Shown: one piece after another, positions 8,778 to 17,329 of the stretch | Position numbering within the stretch: the first letter of the stretch is position 1 | How the letters are laid out: the number at the start of each line of letters is the position of its first letter | NCBI GenBank assembly: GCA_945862385.1 | Contig: CAMAXV010000009.1 | Coordinates: 1-64,000, forward strand | Length of the DNA: 64,000 nt | Direction: 5' to 3' | Origin: Chitinophaga pinensis | GTDB lineage: Bacteria > Bacteroidota > Bacteroidia > Chitinophagales > Chitinophagaceae | Program-made: the position numbers and the translations under genes | The notes under the pieces: model-generated | Database searches by the model: none | What the model was told of the DNA's origin: nothing | What the model saw: only the letters and a program-made list of their open reading frames with translations

Positions 8778-8888
8778 ACCTCGTCCCCTGTGCCTCGTGC
8801 CTGGTGCCCCCTGCCTCGTACCTCATCCCTCATGCCTTGTGCCTCGTGCCTTGTGCCTCGTGCCTTGTGCCTCGTGCCTCATCCCTTT
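8778..8888. repeat. Array of 7/14-base repeats (TGCCTTG/TGCCTCG)
   Basis: The core (8833-8874) is three perfect tandem copies of the 14-mer TGCCTTGTGCCTCG. It is flanked by degenerate 7-base units (CCTCGTG, CCTGGTG, CCCCTGC, CCTCGTA, CCTCATC). There are no spacers as in a CRISPR array. The unit is far richer in GC than the surrounding gap. Confidence 0.8.
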
Positions 8889-8923
8889 TCCTTCGTTTTT
8901 ACTAATTAAATCCCTTTCTTTTC

Positions 8924-8953
8924 TTTGCTACATTGGCAATTTGATTAACTTTG
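8924..8953 (+). promoter_or_regulatory. Promoter of the nuo operon (TTTG-N18-TAACTTTG)
   Basis: TTTG at 8924-8927 and TAACTTTG at 8946-8953 match both halves of the Bacteroidota sigma-factor consensus, separated by 18 bases. Transcription should begin about 8957-8960, so a TTG start at 8958 would be at the 5' end itself; this favours the ATG at 8973 as the nuoA start. Confidence 0.62.
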
Positions 8954-8972
8954 CGCCTTGAAATTTAAACCG

Positions 8973-9389
8973 ATGATTAGGATGTTTTTCCTTCAGGCGC
9001 AAGCAATTGGACAGAATCCGGAAATCAGCAAGGCAAGTGATTATTTCCCCATCGGTATCCAGCTCCTTTTTGCACTGGGGCTGGTATCCGTTATGATCCT
9101 GGGAAGTCAGCTGCTGGGTCCGAAGAGGCTGACTTCAGACAAGCTTCAGGTATTTGAAAGTGGTATTGAGCAGTTTGGTAATGCCAGGCAGCCCATGGCT
9201 ATCAAATATTTTCTCGTAGCCATCCTCTTTGTGTTATTTGATGTTGAAGTTATCTTTTTCTATCCCTATGCGGTTAACTTCAGGGGATTAGGCTGGGATG
9301 GTTTTCTTGCTGTACTGATGTTCGTGGCTTTTTTTCTGGCAGGCTTCGTTTATATTATAAAAAAAGGTGCCCTTCATTGGGAAGAATAG
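8973..9389 (+). CDS. nuoA: NADH-quinone oxidoreductase subunit A
   Basis: Membrane subunit of respiratory complex I. The 138 residues give three transmembrane helices (about 23-45, 77-97 and 105-128) and the conserved acidic loop block VFESGIEQFGNARQPMAIKYFLVAILFVLFDVE-type (conserved Glu in ESG, Asp/Glu in DVEVIFFYPY). I choose ATG 8973 because the promoter just upstream puts the transcription start after the alternative TTG at 8958; ATG 8982 is also possible. First gene of a 14-gene nuo operon. Confidence 0.93.
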   Translation: MIRMFFLQAQAIGQNPEISKASDYFPIGIQLLFALGLVSVMILGSQLLGPKRLTSDKLQVFESGIEQFGNARQPMAIKYFLVAILFVLFDVEVIFFYPYAVNFRGLGWDGFLAVLMFVAFFLAGFVYIIKKGALHWEE

Positions 9390-9449
9390 CAATTCATGTC
9401 TGCGGAAATCCTGCAGACTTTTGTTGTTTCATCTAACAAATTAAAGTAT

Positions 9450-10037
9450 ATGGCTCGTCCGGTTCGTTTTAACTTGATAGAAAAAGATACATCAGACCGT
9501 GGTATAAACCAGGTCGTGATGCCTGAAGGGCATATGGGGGAGGGATTCTTTGCCACGTCTTTGGATAGAGTAGTGGGACTTGCAAGAAAAAATTCCATGT
9601 GGCCACTCCCTTTTGCAACATCATGCTGCGGAATTGAATTCATGGCAACCATGGGTTCGCATTATGATTTGTCCAGGTTCGGCTCTGAGCGTGTAGGTTT
9701 CTCTCCACGTCAGTGTGACCTGCTCATGGTTATGGGTACCATTGCCAAAAAAATGGCCCCGGTGCTCAGGCAGGTTTATCTCCAAATGGCTGAGCCACGC
9801 TGGGTAATGGCTGTAGGTGCCTGTGCTTCCAGTGGCGGTATCTTTGATACTTATTCCGTTTTGCAGGGGATAGACCAGGTCATTCCAGTTGATGTGTATG
9901 TGCCGGGTTGTCCGCCCAGACCTGAAGCTATCATTGATGGCGTGCTTAAGATTCAGGATCTTGTTCAGGACGAATCCCTGAGAAGGAGAAATGGTGATCA
10001 ATACAAGGCATTGATGGAAGGATACGGCATCCAATAA
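9450..10037 (+). CDS. nuoB: NADH-quinone oxidoreductase subunit B
   Basis: Peripheral-arm subunit that binds the N2 [4Fe-4S] cluster, the last electron donor to quinone. Cys59 and Cys60 (TSCCGIEF), the Cys of GACASSGG and the Cys of VPGCPPRPE are the four cluster ligands. I place the start at ATG 9450 (MARPVRFN), giving 195 residues; an in-frame ATG at 9396, six bases after nuoA, would add 18 residues without obvious family similarity and would fit the tight operon spacing better, so the start is unsettled. nuoC follows after 18 bases. Confidence 0.94.
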   Translation: MARPVRFNLIEKDTSDRGINQVVMPEGHMGEGFFATSLDRVVGLARKNSMWPLPFATSCCGIEFMATMGSHYDLSRFGSERVGFSPRQCDLLMVMGTIAKKMAPVLRQVYLQMAEPRWVMAVGACASSGGIFDTYSVLQGIDQVIPVDVYVPGCPPRPEAIIDGVLKIQDLVQDESLRRRNGDQYKALMEGYGIQ

Positions 10038-10055
10038 TTCCCAAAACCGGATAAC

Positions 10056-10559
10056 ATGTCAACACATTACGATACAATCAGGGAAATACTTTCGAAGCAA
10101 TTCGGGGACAGCATCCTGGCCTGGGAGTTCCCCTATGGTATGCTTTCATTTACCATTCAGCCGGAGTTTAATTTAAAAGCACTCACGCTGCTTTATGATG
10201 ACCCGGATTTGGGTTTTCAGTTTTTAACAGATATAACTGGAGTCCATTATCCAGAAAGAGAAGGACAGGAACTGGCCGTGGTTTATCACCTTCATAACCT
10301 GGTTACAAATGTGCGAATCCGCATGAAAATATATGTACCCGTTACTAAGCCTGATGTGTATACTGCAACAGGGTTGTTCAGTGGTGCAAACTGGATGGAG
10401 AGAGAGACTTATGATTTCTTTGGCATCAACTTCATTGGGCATCCCGATCTCCGTCGTGTGCTGAACGTTGATGAAATGGATTATTTTCCATTGCGCAAGG
10501 AATTTCCCCTGGAAGACCAAACCAGGATCGACAAGGACGATGAAATGTTTGGCAGATAA
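10056..10559 (+). CDS. nuoC: NADH-quinone oxidoreductase subunit C
   Basis: 30-kDa-type peripheral subunit of complex I, here 167 residues and separate from NuoD (the two are fused in E. coli). The family signature is in the second half: GANWMERETYDFFGINFIGH followed by LRRVL and the FPLRKEFPLE end. It sits between nuoB and nuoD with gaps of 18 and 11 bases and helps form the quinone-reducing module. Confidence 0.95.
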   Translation: MSTHYDTIREILSKQFGDSILAWEFPYGMLSFTIQPEFNLKALTLLYDDPDLGFQFLTDITGVHYPEREGQELAVVYHLHNLVTNVRIRMKIYVPVTKPDVYTATGLFSGANWMERETYDFFGINFIGHPDLRRVLNVDEMDYFPLRKEFPLEDQTRIDKDDEMFGR

Positions 10560-10570
10560 AACAAAAGCAT

Positions 10571-11797
10571 ATGCCTGAACAAGTCAATATCAATTTGCCG
10601 GAAGGCTCAATAGAAAAGCAAACGACAAGGCTGAATCTGGGTCCAACCCACCCTGCCACCCATGGTGTGTTCCAGAATATTCTGGAAATGGATGGTGAGC
10701 GGATAGTCAAAGCTGAATCTACTGTTGGTTACATACACAGGGCTTTTGAGAAACTGGCCGAACGCAGACCGTTATACCAGATCACAACACTTACGGACCG
10801 CCTTAATTACTGCTCGGCACCACTTAACAATATGGGGTGGCACATGACCTGTGAAAAACTGCTAAATGTAAAAACGCCTAAGCGTGTCGACTACCTAAGG
10901 GTCATCATCATGGAGCTCGCGCGGATAAGTGATCACCTTATCTGTAACTCTATCGTGGGTGTGGATACGGGGGCATATACAGGGTTCCTCTATGTGATGC
11001 AATACCGCGAACTCGTCTATGAAATATATGAGGAAGTTTGTGGTTCCCGTCTCACCACCAATATGGGTAGGATTGGTGGCTTTGAACGTAATTTTTCTGA
11101 TACGGCTTTCCGTAAGCTGGAAAAATTCCTTGAAGAATTCCCGGGTGTATGGAAAGAGTTTGAAAATCTCTTCACCCGAAACAGGATCTTTATGGAGCGG
11201 ACGCAGGGAACAGGTGCCATTTCCGCTGAACGTGCGCTGAATTATAGTTTTACAGGGCCTAATCTACGTGCTGCGGGTATTGACTATGATGTGCGTGTTC
11301 ATGCACCATATTCTTCTTACGAAGAGTTTGATTTTATCATCCCTGTTGGAACAACAGGAGACAATTACGACCGTTTCATGGTTCGTAATGAGGAAATTTG
11401 GCAATCACTCAGCATCATCCGTCAGGCATACCAGAAGGTTCAGGCCTTCAAGGGCACTGAAGCTGATGTATATCATGCTGATGCCCCGGCTTATTACCTT
11501 CCTGAAAAGGCTGATGTATATACTAAAATGGAAGCACTTATCTACCATTTTAAAATTGTCATGGGTGAAACAGAGATTCCCTCAGGTGAGGTTTATCATG
11601 CAGTGGAAGGCGGCAATGGGGAATTGGGTTTTTACCTTATCAGTGATGGCGGTCGTGCACCGTTCAGGCTGCATTTCAGGAGGCCCTGCTTTATATACTA
11701 CCAGGCCTATTCCGAAATTGTTAAAGATACCATGCTCAGTGATGCGATTGTGACACTGAGTAGTCTTAACCTGATTGCCGGTGAAATGGACGCTTAA
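10571..11797 (+). CDS. nuoD: NADH-quinone oxidoreductase subunit D
   Basis: 49-kDa-type subunit of complex I, related to the large subunit of NiFe hydrogenases, that builds the quinone pocket with NuoB. The 408 residues begin with the characteristic TRLNLGPTHPATHGVF block, with the quinone-site His residues in HPATHG, and contain GYIHRAFEKLAE, DRLNYCSAPLNNMGW and the C-terminal DPVMGEVDR-like region as LSSLNLIAGEMDA. Spacing to nuoC is 11 bases and to nuoE 11 bases. Confidence 0.96.
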   Translation: MPEQVNINLPEGSIEKQTTRLNLGPTHPATHGVFQNILEMDGERIVKAESTVGYIHRAFEKLAERRPLYQITTLTDRLNYCSAPLNNMGWHMTCEKLLNVKTPKRVDYLRVIIMELARISDHLICNSIVGVDTGAYTGFLYVMQYRELVYEIYEEVCGSRLTTNMGRIGGFERNFSDTAFRKLEKFLEEFPGVWKEFENLFTRNRIFMERTQGTGAISAERALNYSFTGPNLRAAGIDYDVRVHAPYSSYEEFDFIIPVGTTGDNYDRFMVRNEEIWQSLSIIRQAYQKVQAFKGTEADVYHADAPAYYLPEKADVYTKMEALIYHFKIVMGETEIPSGEVYHAVEGGNGELGFYLISDGGRAPFRLHFRRPCFIYYQAYSEIVKDTMLSDAIVTLSSLNLIAGEMDA

Positions 11798-11808
11798 ATC
11801 AATAGCAA

Positions 11809-12294
11809 ATGATCAAGTTTTCAGAAGATAAATTGAAAGAGGTACAGGCCATGATTGATCGCTATCCGGAAGGAAAGCAAAAGAGTGCACTGATACCTTT
11901 GTTGCATCTTGCGCAGGATGAGTTTGGGGGTTGGCTGAGTCCCGAGACAATGGACTATGTAGCATCCCTGTTGCATATTGAACCCATCGAAGTGTATGAG
12001 GTGGCAACATTTTACAGCATGTACAACCTCAAGCCGGTAGGAAAACATGTGTTCGAAGTCTGCCATACTGGTCCGTGTATGCTTAGGGGTAGTGATGATA
12101 TCATCTCTTACATCAGGCAGAAACTTGACATCAACGTTGGAGAAACTACTGCCGATGGGATGTTTACGCTGAAAACAGTGGAGTGTCTGGGTGCCTGTGG
12201 TTACGCTCCAATGATGCAATTGGGTATGCATTACAAAGAGCACCTTACGCCGGAAAAAGTGGATGCAATAATCAATGCATGTCGCAACAATTAA
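11809..12294 (+). CDS. nuoE: NADH-quinone oxidoreductase subunit E
   Basis: 24-kDa subunit with a thioredoxin-like fold that carries the N1a [2Fe-2S] cluster. Ligands are visible as C-x4-C in EVCHTGPCMLRG and C-x3-C in VECLGACGYAP. 161 residues, normal length. It works with NuoF and NuoG in the NADH-oxidising module. nuoF begins 28 bases later. Confidence 0.96.
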   Translation: MIKFSEDKLKEVQAMIDRYPEGKQKSALIPLLHLAQDEFGGWLSPETMDYVASLLHIEPIEVYEVATFYSMYNLKPVGKHVFEVCHTGPCMLRGSDDIISYIRQKLDINVGETTADGMFTLKTVECLGACGYAPMMQLGMHYKEHLTPEKVDAIINACRNN

Positions 12295-12322
12295 TAACAA
12301 GAACGGAAAAGCACAATAAAAC

Positions 12323-13672
12323 ATGTCAAAAAAACTGTTACTTGAAAAGGCTCACATAGAAGGGATTCGTCACTTCGATGTTTACAGAAGGGAGGGTGGT
12401 TATGCTGCGGTGGAAAAGGCATTGAAAATGGAGCCCGGTGGAATCGTGGAGGAAGTGAAGAAGAGCGGTTTGCGCGGAAGAGGCGGTGCCGGTTTCCCTT
12501 CAGGAATGAAATGGAGTTTTCTGGCAAAGCCCGAAGGTGTTCCACGCTACCTGGTGTGCAACGCTGATGAGTCTGAACCGGGTACCTTCAAAGACAGGTA
12601 CCTGATGGAGTTCCTGCCTCATCTGCTTATAGAGGGACTGATTGTTTCCTCATTTGCATTGGGCAGTAACAGAACTTACATCTACATCCGGGGAGAATAT
12701 GCCTGGATTGTTGGTATCCTGGAGCAGGCAATCGCTGAAGCAAAACAGCAGGGCTTTCTTGGAAAAAACATTCTTGGATCAGGATTTGATTGTGAAATAT
12801 ACGTCCAGCGCGGTGCTGGAGCCTATATCTGTGGTGAAGAAACGGCATTGATAGAATCTCTCGAGGGAAAACGCGGTAATCCGCGTATTAAGCCTCCGTT
12901 TCCAGCCATTAAAGGCCTGTGGGATTGCCCGACTGTGGTGAATAATGTCGAAACCCTTGCTGCTGTAGTTCCTATCATGAATATGGGTGGTGAGGAATAT
13001 GCTAAAATCGGGATTGGACGGTCAACAGGTACAAAACTTATTTCAGCATGTGGCAATATCAACAAACCAGGGGTTTATGAAATTGACATGACCATCTCCG
13101 TGGAGGAGTTTATCTACAGTGATGAGTATTGTGGTGGAATCCCCAACGGTAAAAAGCTGAAAGCCTGTATTCCAGGTGGTTCTTCAGTTCCCATCCTCCC
13201 TGCAAATCTGTTGCTGAAGACTGCAAAGGGCGAAACCCGTTACATGAATTATGAAAGCCTTGCAGATGGAGGCTTTGCCACAGGCTCCATGATGGGTTCC
13301 GGTGGATTCATTGTGCTGGATGAAGATCAGTGTATTGTGAAAAATACACTTACACTTGCCAGATTCTACAGACATGAAAGCTGTGGACAATGCTCGCCTT
13401 GCCGGGAAGGAACAGGATGGATGGAAAAAATCCTCCATAAGATTGACGCTGGAAAAGGTGAAATGAGTGATATTGATTTGTTATGGGATATTCAGCGAAA
13501 AATTGAGGGAAATACGATTTGTCCGCTTGGAGATGCTGCCGCCTGGCCGGTAGCTGCTGCAATCAGGCATTTCAGGGATGAATTTGAGTGGCATATCAAC
13601 AATCCGGAATTGTGTCTGACAAAAAATTACGGATTGGCGCACTATGCCGATGAAATACATGTTCCAGCATAA
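12323..13672 (+). CDS. nuoF: NADH-quinone oxidoreductase subunit F
   Basis: 51-kDa subunit that binds NADH, FMN and the N3 [4Fe-4S] cluster. The glycine-rich nucleotide site is LRGRGGAGFPSGMKW (about residues 50-65), followed by CNADESEPGTFKDR, the second glycine-rich region and the cluster motif ESCGQCSPCREGTGW with the fourth Cys in NTICPLGDAA. 449 residues, full length. Part of the nuo operon, 31 bases before nuoG. Confidence 0.97.
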   Translation: MSKKLLLEKAHIEGIRHFDVYRREGGYAAVEKALKMEPGGIVEEVKKSGLRGRGGAGFPSGMKWSFLAKPEGVPRYLVCNADESEPGTFKDRYLMEFLPHLLIEGLIVSSFALGSNRTYIYIRGEYAWIVGILEQAIAEAKQQGFLGKNILGSGFDCEIYVQRGAGAYICGEETALIESLEGKRGNPRIKPPFPAIKGLWDCPTVVNNVETLAAVVPIMNMGGEEYAKIGIGRSTGTKLISACGNINKPGVYEIDMTISVEEFIYSDEYCGGIPNGKKLKACIPGGSSVPILPANLLLKTAKGETRYMNYESLADGGFATGSMMGSGGFIVLDEDQCIVKNTLTLARFYRHESCGQCSPCREGTGWMEKILHKIDAGKGEMSDIDLLWDIQRKIEGNTICPLGDAAAWPVAAAIRHFRDEFEWHINNPELCLTKNYGLAHYADEIHVPA

Positions 13673-13703
13673 ACTCAGGATAAGAACCTGTTAAAAGGAT
13701 TAT

Positions 13704-14801
13704 ATGACCGAAGCAGTTAAAACACTGAAAGTAACGATCGACAACATCACCATTGATGTTCCGGCAGGTACAACTGTACTGCAGGCGGCCAGGATGATTG
13801 GCGGTGATGTAGTGCCCCCTGCAATGTGCTACTACAGCAAACTGCAGGGCAGTGGCGGAAAATGCCGTACCTGTCTTGTTGAAGTAAGCAAGGGAAGCGA
13901 GGCTGATCCCCGTCCCATGCCCAAACTTGTGGCAAGTTGCCGCACCGGTGTGATGGATGGCATGGAAGTCAAGAATATGACCAGTAACCGCGTAGGTGAT
14001 GCCCGCAATGGTGTTGTGGAGTTTTTACTCCTTAATCATCCCCTCGATTGCCCTGTGTGCGATCAGGCCGGGGAATGTCACCTTCAGGATCTTGGTTATG
14101 AGCATGGCAAACAGGGAACACGTTACGAATTCAAGCGCAGGACATTTGAGAAACACGACCTTGGGCCATACATTCAGTTGCACATGACCCGTTGTATTCT
14201 TTGTTACCGTTGCGTCTTTACAGCAGATCAGCTCACTGAAAAGCGTGTTCATGGCATCTTGAGCAGGGGAGACCATGCAGAAATTGCTACGTACATTGAA
14301 AAATCACTCGATAATAACTTTATTGGAAATGTGATTGATGTTTGTCCTGTTGGTGCACTTACCGATAAAACCTTCCGTTTCAAAAATAGGGTATGGTTTA
14401 CAAAACCTGTTCTGGCGCATAGAAATTGCAGCTGCTGCAGTGGAAAAGTAACACTCTGGCAGCGTGGTGAAGAGGTCTTGCGAGTAACTGCGCGTAAGGA
14501 CCAATGGGGTGAAGTGGAAGAATGGATTTGTAATGAATGCAGGTTTGAAAAGAAAAAAACAAGTGACTGGATTATTGAAGGCGCAGCTCCGGTAAACAGG
14601 CATTCAGTTATATCTCAGGGGCATTATGAACATACCATTAAACCAGCTGAAACATTTTCTGCGGTTATGGATGGCAGAAATCCACAACTGCTGATGGATA
14701 TTCATACGGTGAGTGAGGTCAATGATCCTGCTATAGACTTAAGCCAGGTAAACGGGCCCGCAACAAGTGCGCTGTACGCTAAAACAGATAAAAAACATTG
14801 A
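13704..14801 (+). CDS. nuoG: NADH-quinone oxidoreductase subunit G, short form
   Basis: Iron-sulfur subunit of complex I. In order: N-terminal [2Fe-2S] domain (Cys in PPAMCYYS, GGKCRTC and VASCRTG), the His/Cys motif HPLDCPVCDQAGEC for cluster N5, the N4 motif CILCYRC with VCPVGAL, then a Cys-rich block (CSCC ... CNEC) resembling the first part of the molybdopterin-oxidoreductase domain. The protein stops at 365 residues, whereas E. coli NuoG has about 900, so the large C-terminal molybdopterin-type region is absent. The frame is intact and nuoH follows immediately, so I take this as the natural short form found in Bacteroidota rather than a truncation. Confidence 0.93.
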   Translation: MTEAVKTLKVTIDNITIDVPAGTTVLQAARMIGGDVVPPAMCYYSKLQGSGGKCRTCLVEVSKGSEADPRPMPKLVASCRTGVMDGMEVKNMTSNRVGDARNGVVEFLLLNHPLDCPVCDQAGECHLQDLGYEHGKQGTRYEFKRRTFEKHDLGPYIQLHMTRCILCYRCVFTADQLTEKRVHGILSRGDHAEIATYIEKSLDNNFIGNVIDVCPVGALTDKTFRFKNRVWFTKPVLAHRNCSCCSGKVTLWQRGEEVLRVTARKDQWGEVEEWICNECRFEKKKTSDWIIEGAAPVNRHSVISQGHYEHTIKPAETFSAVMDGRNPQLLMDIHTVSEVNDPAIDLSQVNGPATSALYAKTDKKH

Positions 14802-14806
14802 TCGAT

Positions 14807-15862
14807 ATGGAAATGCTGGCGATAGATCTTTCACTGGGACTGGAAAAGCTTTTGCTGATCGGTGGAATCATATCTTTTTCACTTTTGGTAGCCATGTATA
14901 CAACATATGGTGAACGCAAGATTGCTGCCTGGATGCAAGACAGAAGAGGTCCGAATAGGGCTGGTCCCTTTGGACTATTGCAGCCTGCAGCAGATGGGTT
15001 GAAATTATTTTTCAAGGAAGAAATTATTCCCCTAACATCCAACAGGATGTTGTTTGTACTGGGTCCTGCATTGGCTATGATAACAGCGATGCTAACCAGT
15101 GCGGTTATTCCATGGGGACCAACCATTGAGGTTTTCGGACGTCAGGTTAGCTTGCAGATTGCAGATGTCAATATTGGTATCCTGTATATTTTCGGTGTGG
15201 TGAGTATGGGTGTTTACGGTATCATGATTGGCGGTTGGGCCTCTAATAATAAGTTTTCACTGATGGCTGCTGTGCGTGGTGCTTCCCAGATCATCTCCTA
15301 TGAGTTGGCCATGGGCTTATCACTGATAGCGCTATTGATGCTAACCGGAACACTCAGCCTCAAATCCATAGTTGCACAGCAGATGACCGGAGGTTGGAAT
15401 ATCATTTATCAACCACTCGGTTTTCTTATTTTCCTGATCTGTGTTTTTGCTGAATGTAACAGAACACCCTTTGACTTACCAGAGGCAGAGAATGAACTGA
15501 ATTTTGGTTATCACCAGGAGTATTCATCTATGAAACTTGGACTTTACCTGTTTGCAGAATATGTAAACATGTTTATCTCGAGCGCAGTTGTAGCTACCCT
15601 GTTCTTCGGAGGATATGATATTCCTTTTGTTGACGAAGCTTCACTCGCTGCCAATATTGGGGTAAATGCAACAGCAGCTCTTGGTTTCGCGGCATTGTTC
15701 AGCAAAATACTGTTCTTCCTTTTTCTGTTCATATGGGTACGTTGGACTATCCCCCGTTTCAGGTATGACCAGCTCATGGATCTGGGATGGAAGAAACTGA
15801 TTCCGCTGGCATTGGCCAATATGCTGATAACTGCAGTTGTTGTTTTATGGCTAAATAAATAA
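14807..15862 (+). CDS. nuoH: NADH-quinone oxidoreductase subunit H
   Basis: Membrane subunit at the base of the peripheral arm that closes the quinone channel. The 351 residues form about eight membrane helices, with the family blocks YGERKIAAWMQDRRGPNRAG, FAECNRTPFDLPEAENEL and WVRWTIPRFRYDQLM. I start at ATG 14807; a TTG at 14798 that overlaps the nuoG stop is an alternative. The 4-base gap to nuoI keeps it within the operon. Confidence 0.95.
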   Translation: MEMLAIDLSLGLEKLLLIGGIISFSLLVAMYTTYGERKIAAWMQDRRGPNRAGPFGLLQPAADGLKLFFKEEIIPLTSNRMLFVLGPALAMITAMLTSAVIPWGPTIEVFGRQVSLQIADVNIGILYIFGVVSMGVYGIMIGGWASNNKFSLMAAVRGASQIISYELAMGLSLIALLMLTGTLSLKSIVAQQMTGGWNIIYQPLGFLIFLICVFAECNRTPFDLPEAENELNFGYHQEYSSMKLGLYLFAEYVNMFISSAVVATLFFGGYDIPFVDEASLAANIGVNATAALGFAALFSKILFFLFLFIWVRWTIPRFRYDQLMDLGWKKLIPLALANMLITAVVVLWLNK

Positions 15863-15866
15863 ATCT

Positions 15867-16421
15867 ATGGCTACATTAACGAATAGGGCGAAAGTACTGG
15901 AGCAGAAGCCTATGAGCTTCATGGAAAGGTTATACCTCCCGGCAATCCTGAAAGGCATGGGCATTACGCTGAAACACATGTTCCAGAAGAAAGCCACCAT
16001 ACATTATCCTGAAGAAAAACGTCCATTCAGCCCTGTATTCAGGGGGTTGCACGTTTTGAACCGGGATGAGGAAGGAAGGGAAAATTGTACAGCTTGCGGA
16101 TTATGCGCTGTAGCCTGTCCTGCAGAAGCCATCACTATGGAAGCGGCTGAACGTTTGCCTAATGAGGAACACCTGTACAGGGAAGAAAAATATGCAGCCA
16201 AATATGAAATCAATATGCTTCGTTGCATATTCTGCGGATTATGTGAAGAGGCTTGTCCCAAAGACGCCATCTATCTTTCAGAAACTTTTGCCCCTTCCAA
16301 CTTTACAAGAAAAGGATTCATCTATTCAAAAGACGAGTTACTGATTCCAAACCCTGTAACAAACAAGGAAAGCTTTGAAGCAGCAAAAGGACAACGTGAG
16401 CAGCAATTAAAAAATAAATAA
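15867..16421 (+). CDS. nuoI: NADH-quinone oxidoreductase subunit I
   Basis: Ferredoxin-like subunit with two [4Fe-4S] clusters (N6a, N6b), passing electrons from NuoG to NuoB. Two classical motifs are present: CTACGLCAVACPAEAI (about residues 73-88) and CIFCGLCEEACPKDAI (about 116-131). 184 residues; the N-terminal amphipathic stretch (LKGMGITLKHMF) is typical. Next gene starts three bases later. Confidence 0.96.
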   Translation: MATLTNRAKVLEQKPMSFMERLYLPAILKGMGITLKHMFQKKATIHYPEEKRPFSPVFRGLHVLNRDEEGRENCTACGLCAVACPAEAITMEAAERLPNEEHLYREEKYAAKYEINMLRCIFCGLCEEACPKDAIYLSETFAPSNFTRKGFIYSKDELLIPNPVTNKESFEAAKGQREQQLKNK

Positions 16422-16424
16422 ACC

Positions 16425-16940
16425 ATGCACATTACTGAAATTCTTTTTTGGATACTGACTGCGCTGGCGCTATTCAGTGCATTGATGGTGGTTTCCAGTG
16501 ATAATCCGGTGCACAGTGTCTTGTGGCTGATACTTGTATTCATGGCCATTACCGGTCATTATATTTTGATGAATGCACAGTTTTTGGCGATTGTTAACAT
16601 GATTGTTTATGCTGGAGCCATTATGGTACTCTTCCTTTTTGTAATCATGTTCATGAACCTTAACAAGGATAGCGAGCCACAGAAAAGCGTTTGGCTCAGG
16701 CTGGCAGCAGTTGTTTCTGGGGGAAGCCTTTTGCTTATTCTCGTTGCTGCACTGAAAGACAATGGAGGATATATCAACAGCATGAAAGGCGAAGGAAGTA
16801 TCGGACTTATCAAAAACCTGGGTAATACCCTGTTTACTGAATATGTTGTGCCATTTGAGATCAGCAGTATTCTCTTCCTCAGTGCCATGGTAGGTGCTGT
16901 AGTTCTTGGGAAAAAGGAATCTTCAACACCAGCAGCTTAA
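16425..16940 (+). CDS. nuoJ: NADH-quinone oxidoreductase subunit J
   Basis: Membrane subunit with five predicted helices in 171 residues. The block [20 protein letters not shown] contains the conserved pi-bulge helix and Tyr, followed by [26 protein letters not shown] ends the protein. It lies between nuoI and nuoK with gaps of 3 and 10 bases. Confidence 0.95.
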   Translation: MHITEILFWILTALALFSALMVVSSDNPVHSVLWLILVFMAITGHYILMNAQFLAIVNMIVYAGAIMVLFLFVIMFMNLNKDSEPQKSVWLRLAAVVSGGSLLLILVAALKDNGGYINSMKGEGSIGLIKNLGNTLFTEYVVPFEISSILFLSAMVGAVVLGKKESSTPAA

Positions 16941-16950
16941 ATTAATTTAT

Positions 16951-17295
16951 ATGCCAATCATACCCGTTAATTATTACATATTCCTGTCTCTGGCGCTCTT
17001 TGCCATTGGCATTGTTGGTGTTTTGACACGCAGAAATGCAATCATCATCTTCATGTGTATAGAACTCATGCTGAATGCTGTTAATATATTATTGGTTGCC
17101 TTTTCTAAAATGCACCATGTTGCTGCCTTTGCACTTGATAAAACTACCACTGTCGGAACAGAGGCACAGCTGTTTGTGTTTTTTATCATGGTGGTTGCAG
17201 CGGCGGAAGTGACTGTTGGACTGGCAATTATCGTGATGTTGTACCGAAATATCCATTCTGTTGATATCAATTTCCTCAACAGGCTTAAACACTGA
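16951..17295 (+). CDS. nuoK: NADH-quinone oxidoreductase subunit K
   Basis: Small proton-pumping membrane subunit related to MrpC, 114 residues and three helices. The conserved membrane glutamates are in [11 protein letters not shown] and in [11 protein letters not shown]. The start is ATG 16951, ten bases after the nuoJ stop; the in-frame ATG at 16906 lies inside nuoJ and would add non-homologous residues. Confidence 0.95.
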   Translation: MPIIPVNYYIFLSLALFAIGIVGVLTRRNAIIIFMCIELMLNAVNILLVAFSKMHHVAAFALDKTTTVGTEAQLFVFFIMVVAAAEVTVGLAIIVMLYRNIHSVDINFLNRLKH

Positions 17296-17329
17296 TTTTT
17301 CAATTGACTGACAAGTTATACTGACTGAT

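Larger units (their letters stand above)
8630..8957. other. Gene-free region with hairpin and short repeats
   Basis: This 328-base gap between the TPR gene and nuoA holds no plausible gene. It contains a short GGCAC-type repeat on the left, a 39-base hairpin in the middle, a longer array of 7/14-base repeats on the right, and the nuo promoter at the end. All are listed separately. Confidence 0.8.

Noticed and set aside
8778-8888. CRISPR array
   Set aside because: The repeats are 7/14 bases long and directly adjoining, with no unique spacers and no cas genes.
8958-8972. TTG start for nuoA, adding five residues
   Set aside because: The promoter at 8924-8953 puts the transcription start at about the same place, so the ATG at 8973 is preferred.
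11821-12324. 167-residue minus-strand frame across nuoE
   Set aside because: Antisense shadow of nuoE, whose iron-sulfur motifs are unmistakable.
13704-14801. Truncated or broken nuoG
   Set aside because: The frame ends cleanly and nuoH begins at the stop; short NuoG proteins lacking the molybdopterin domain are normal in Bacteroidota.
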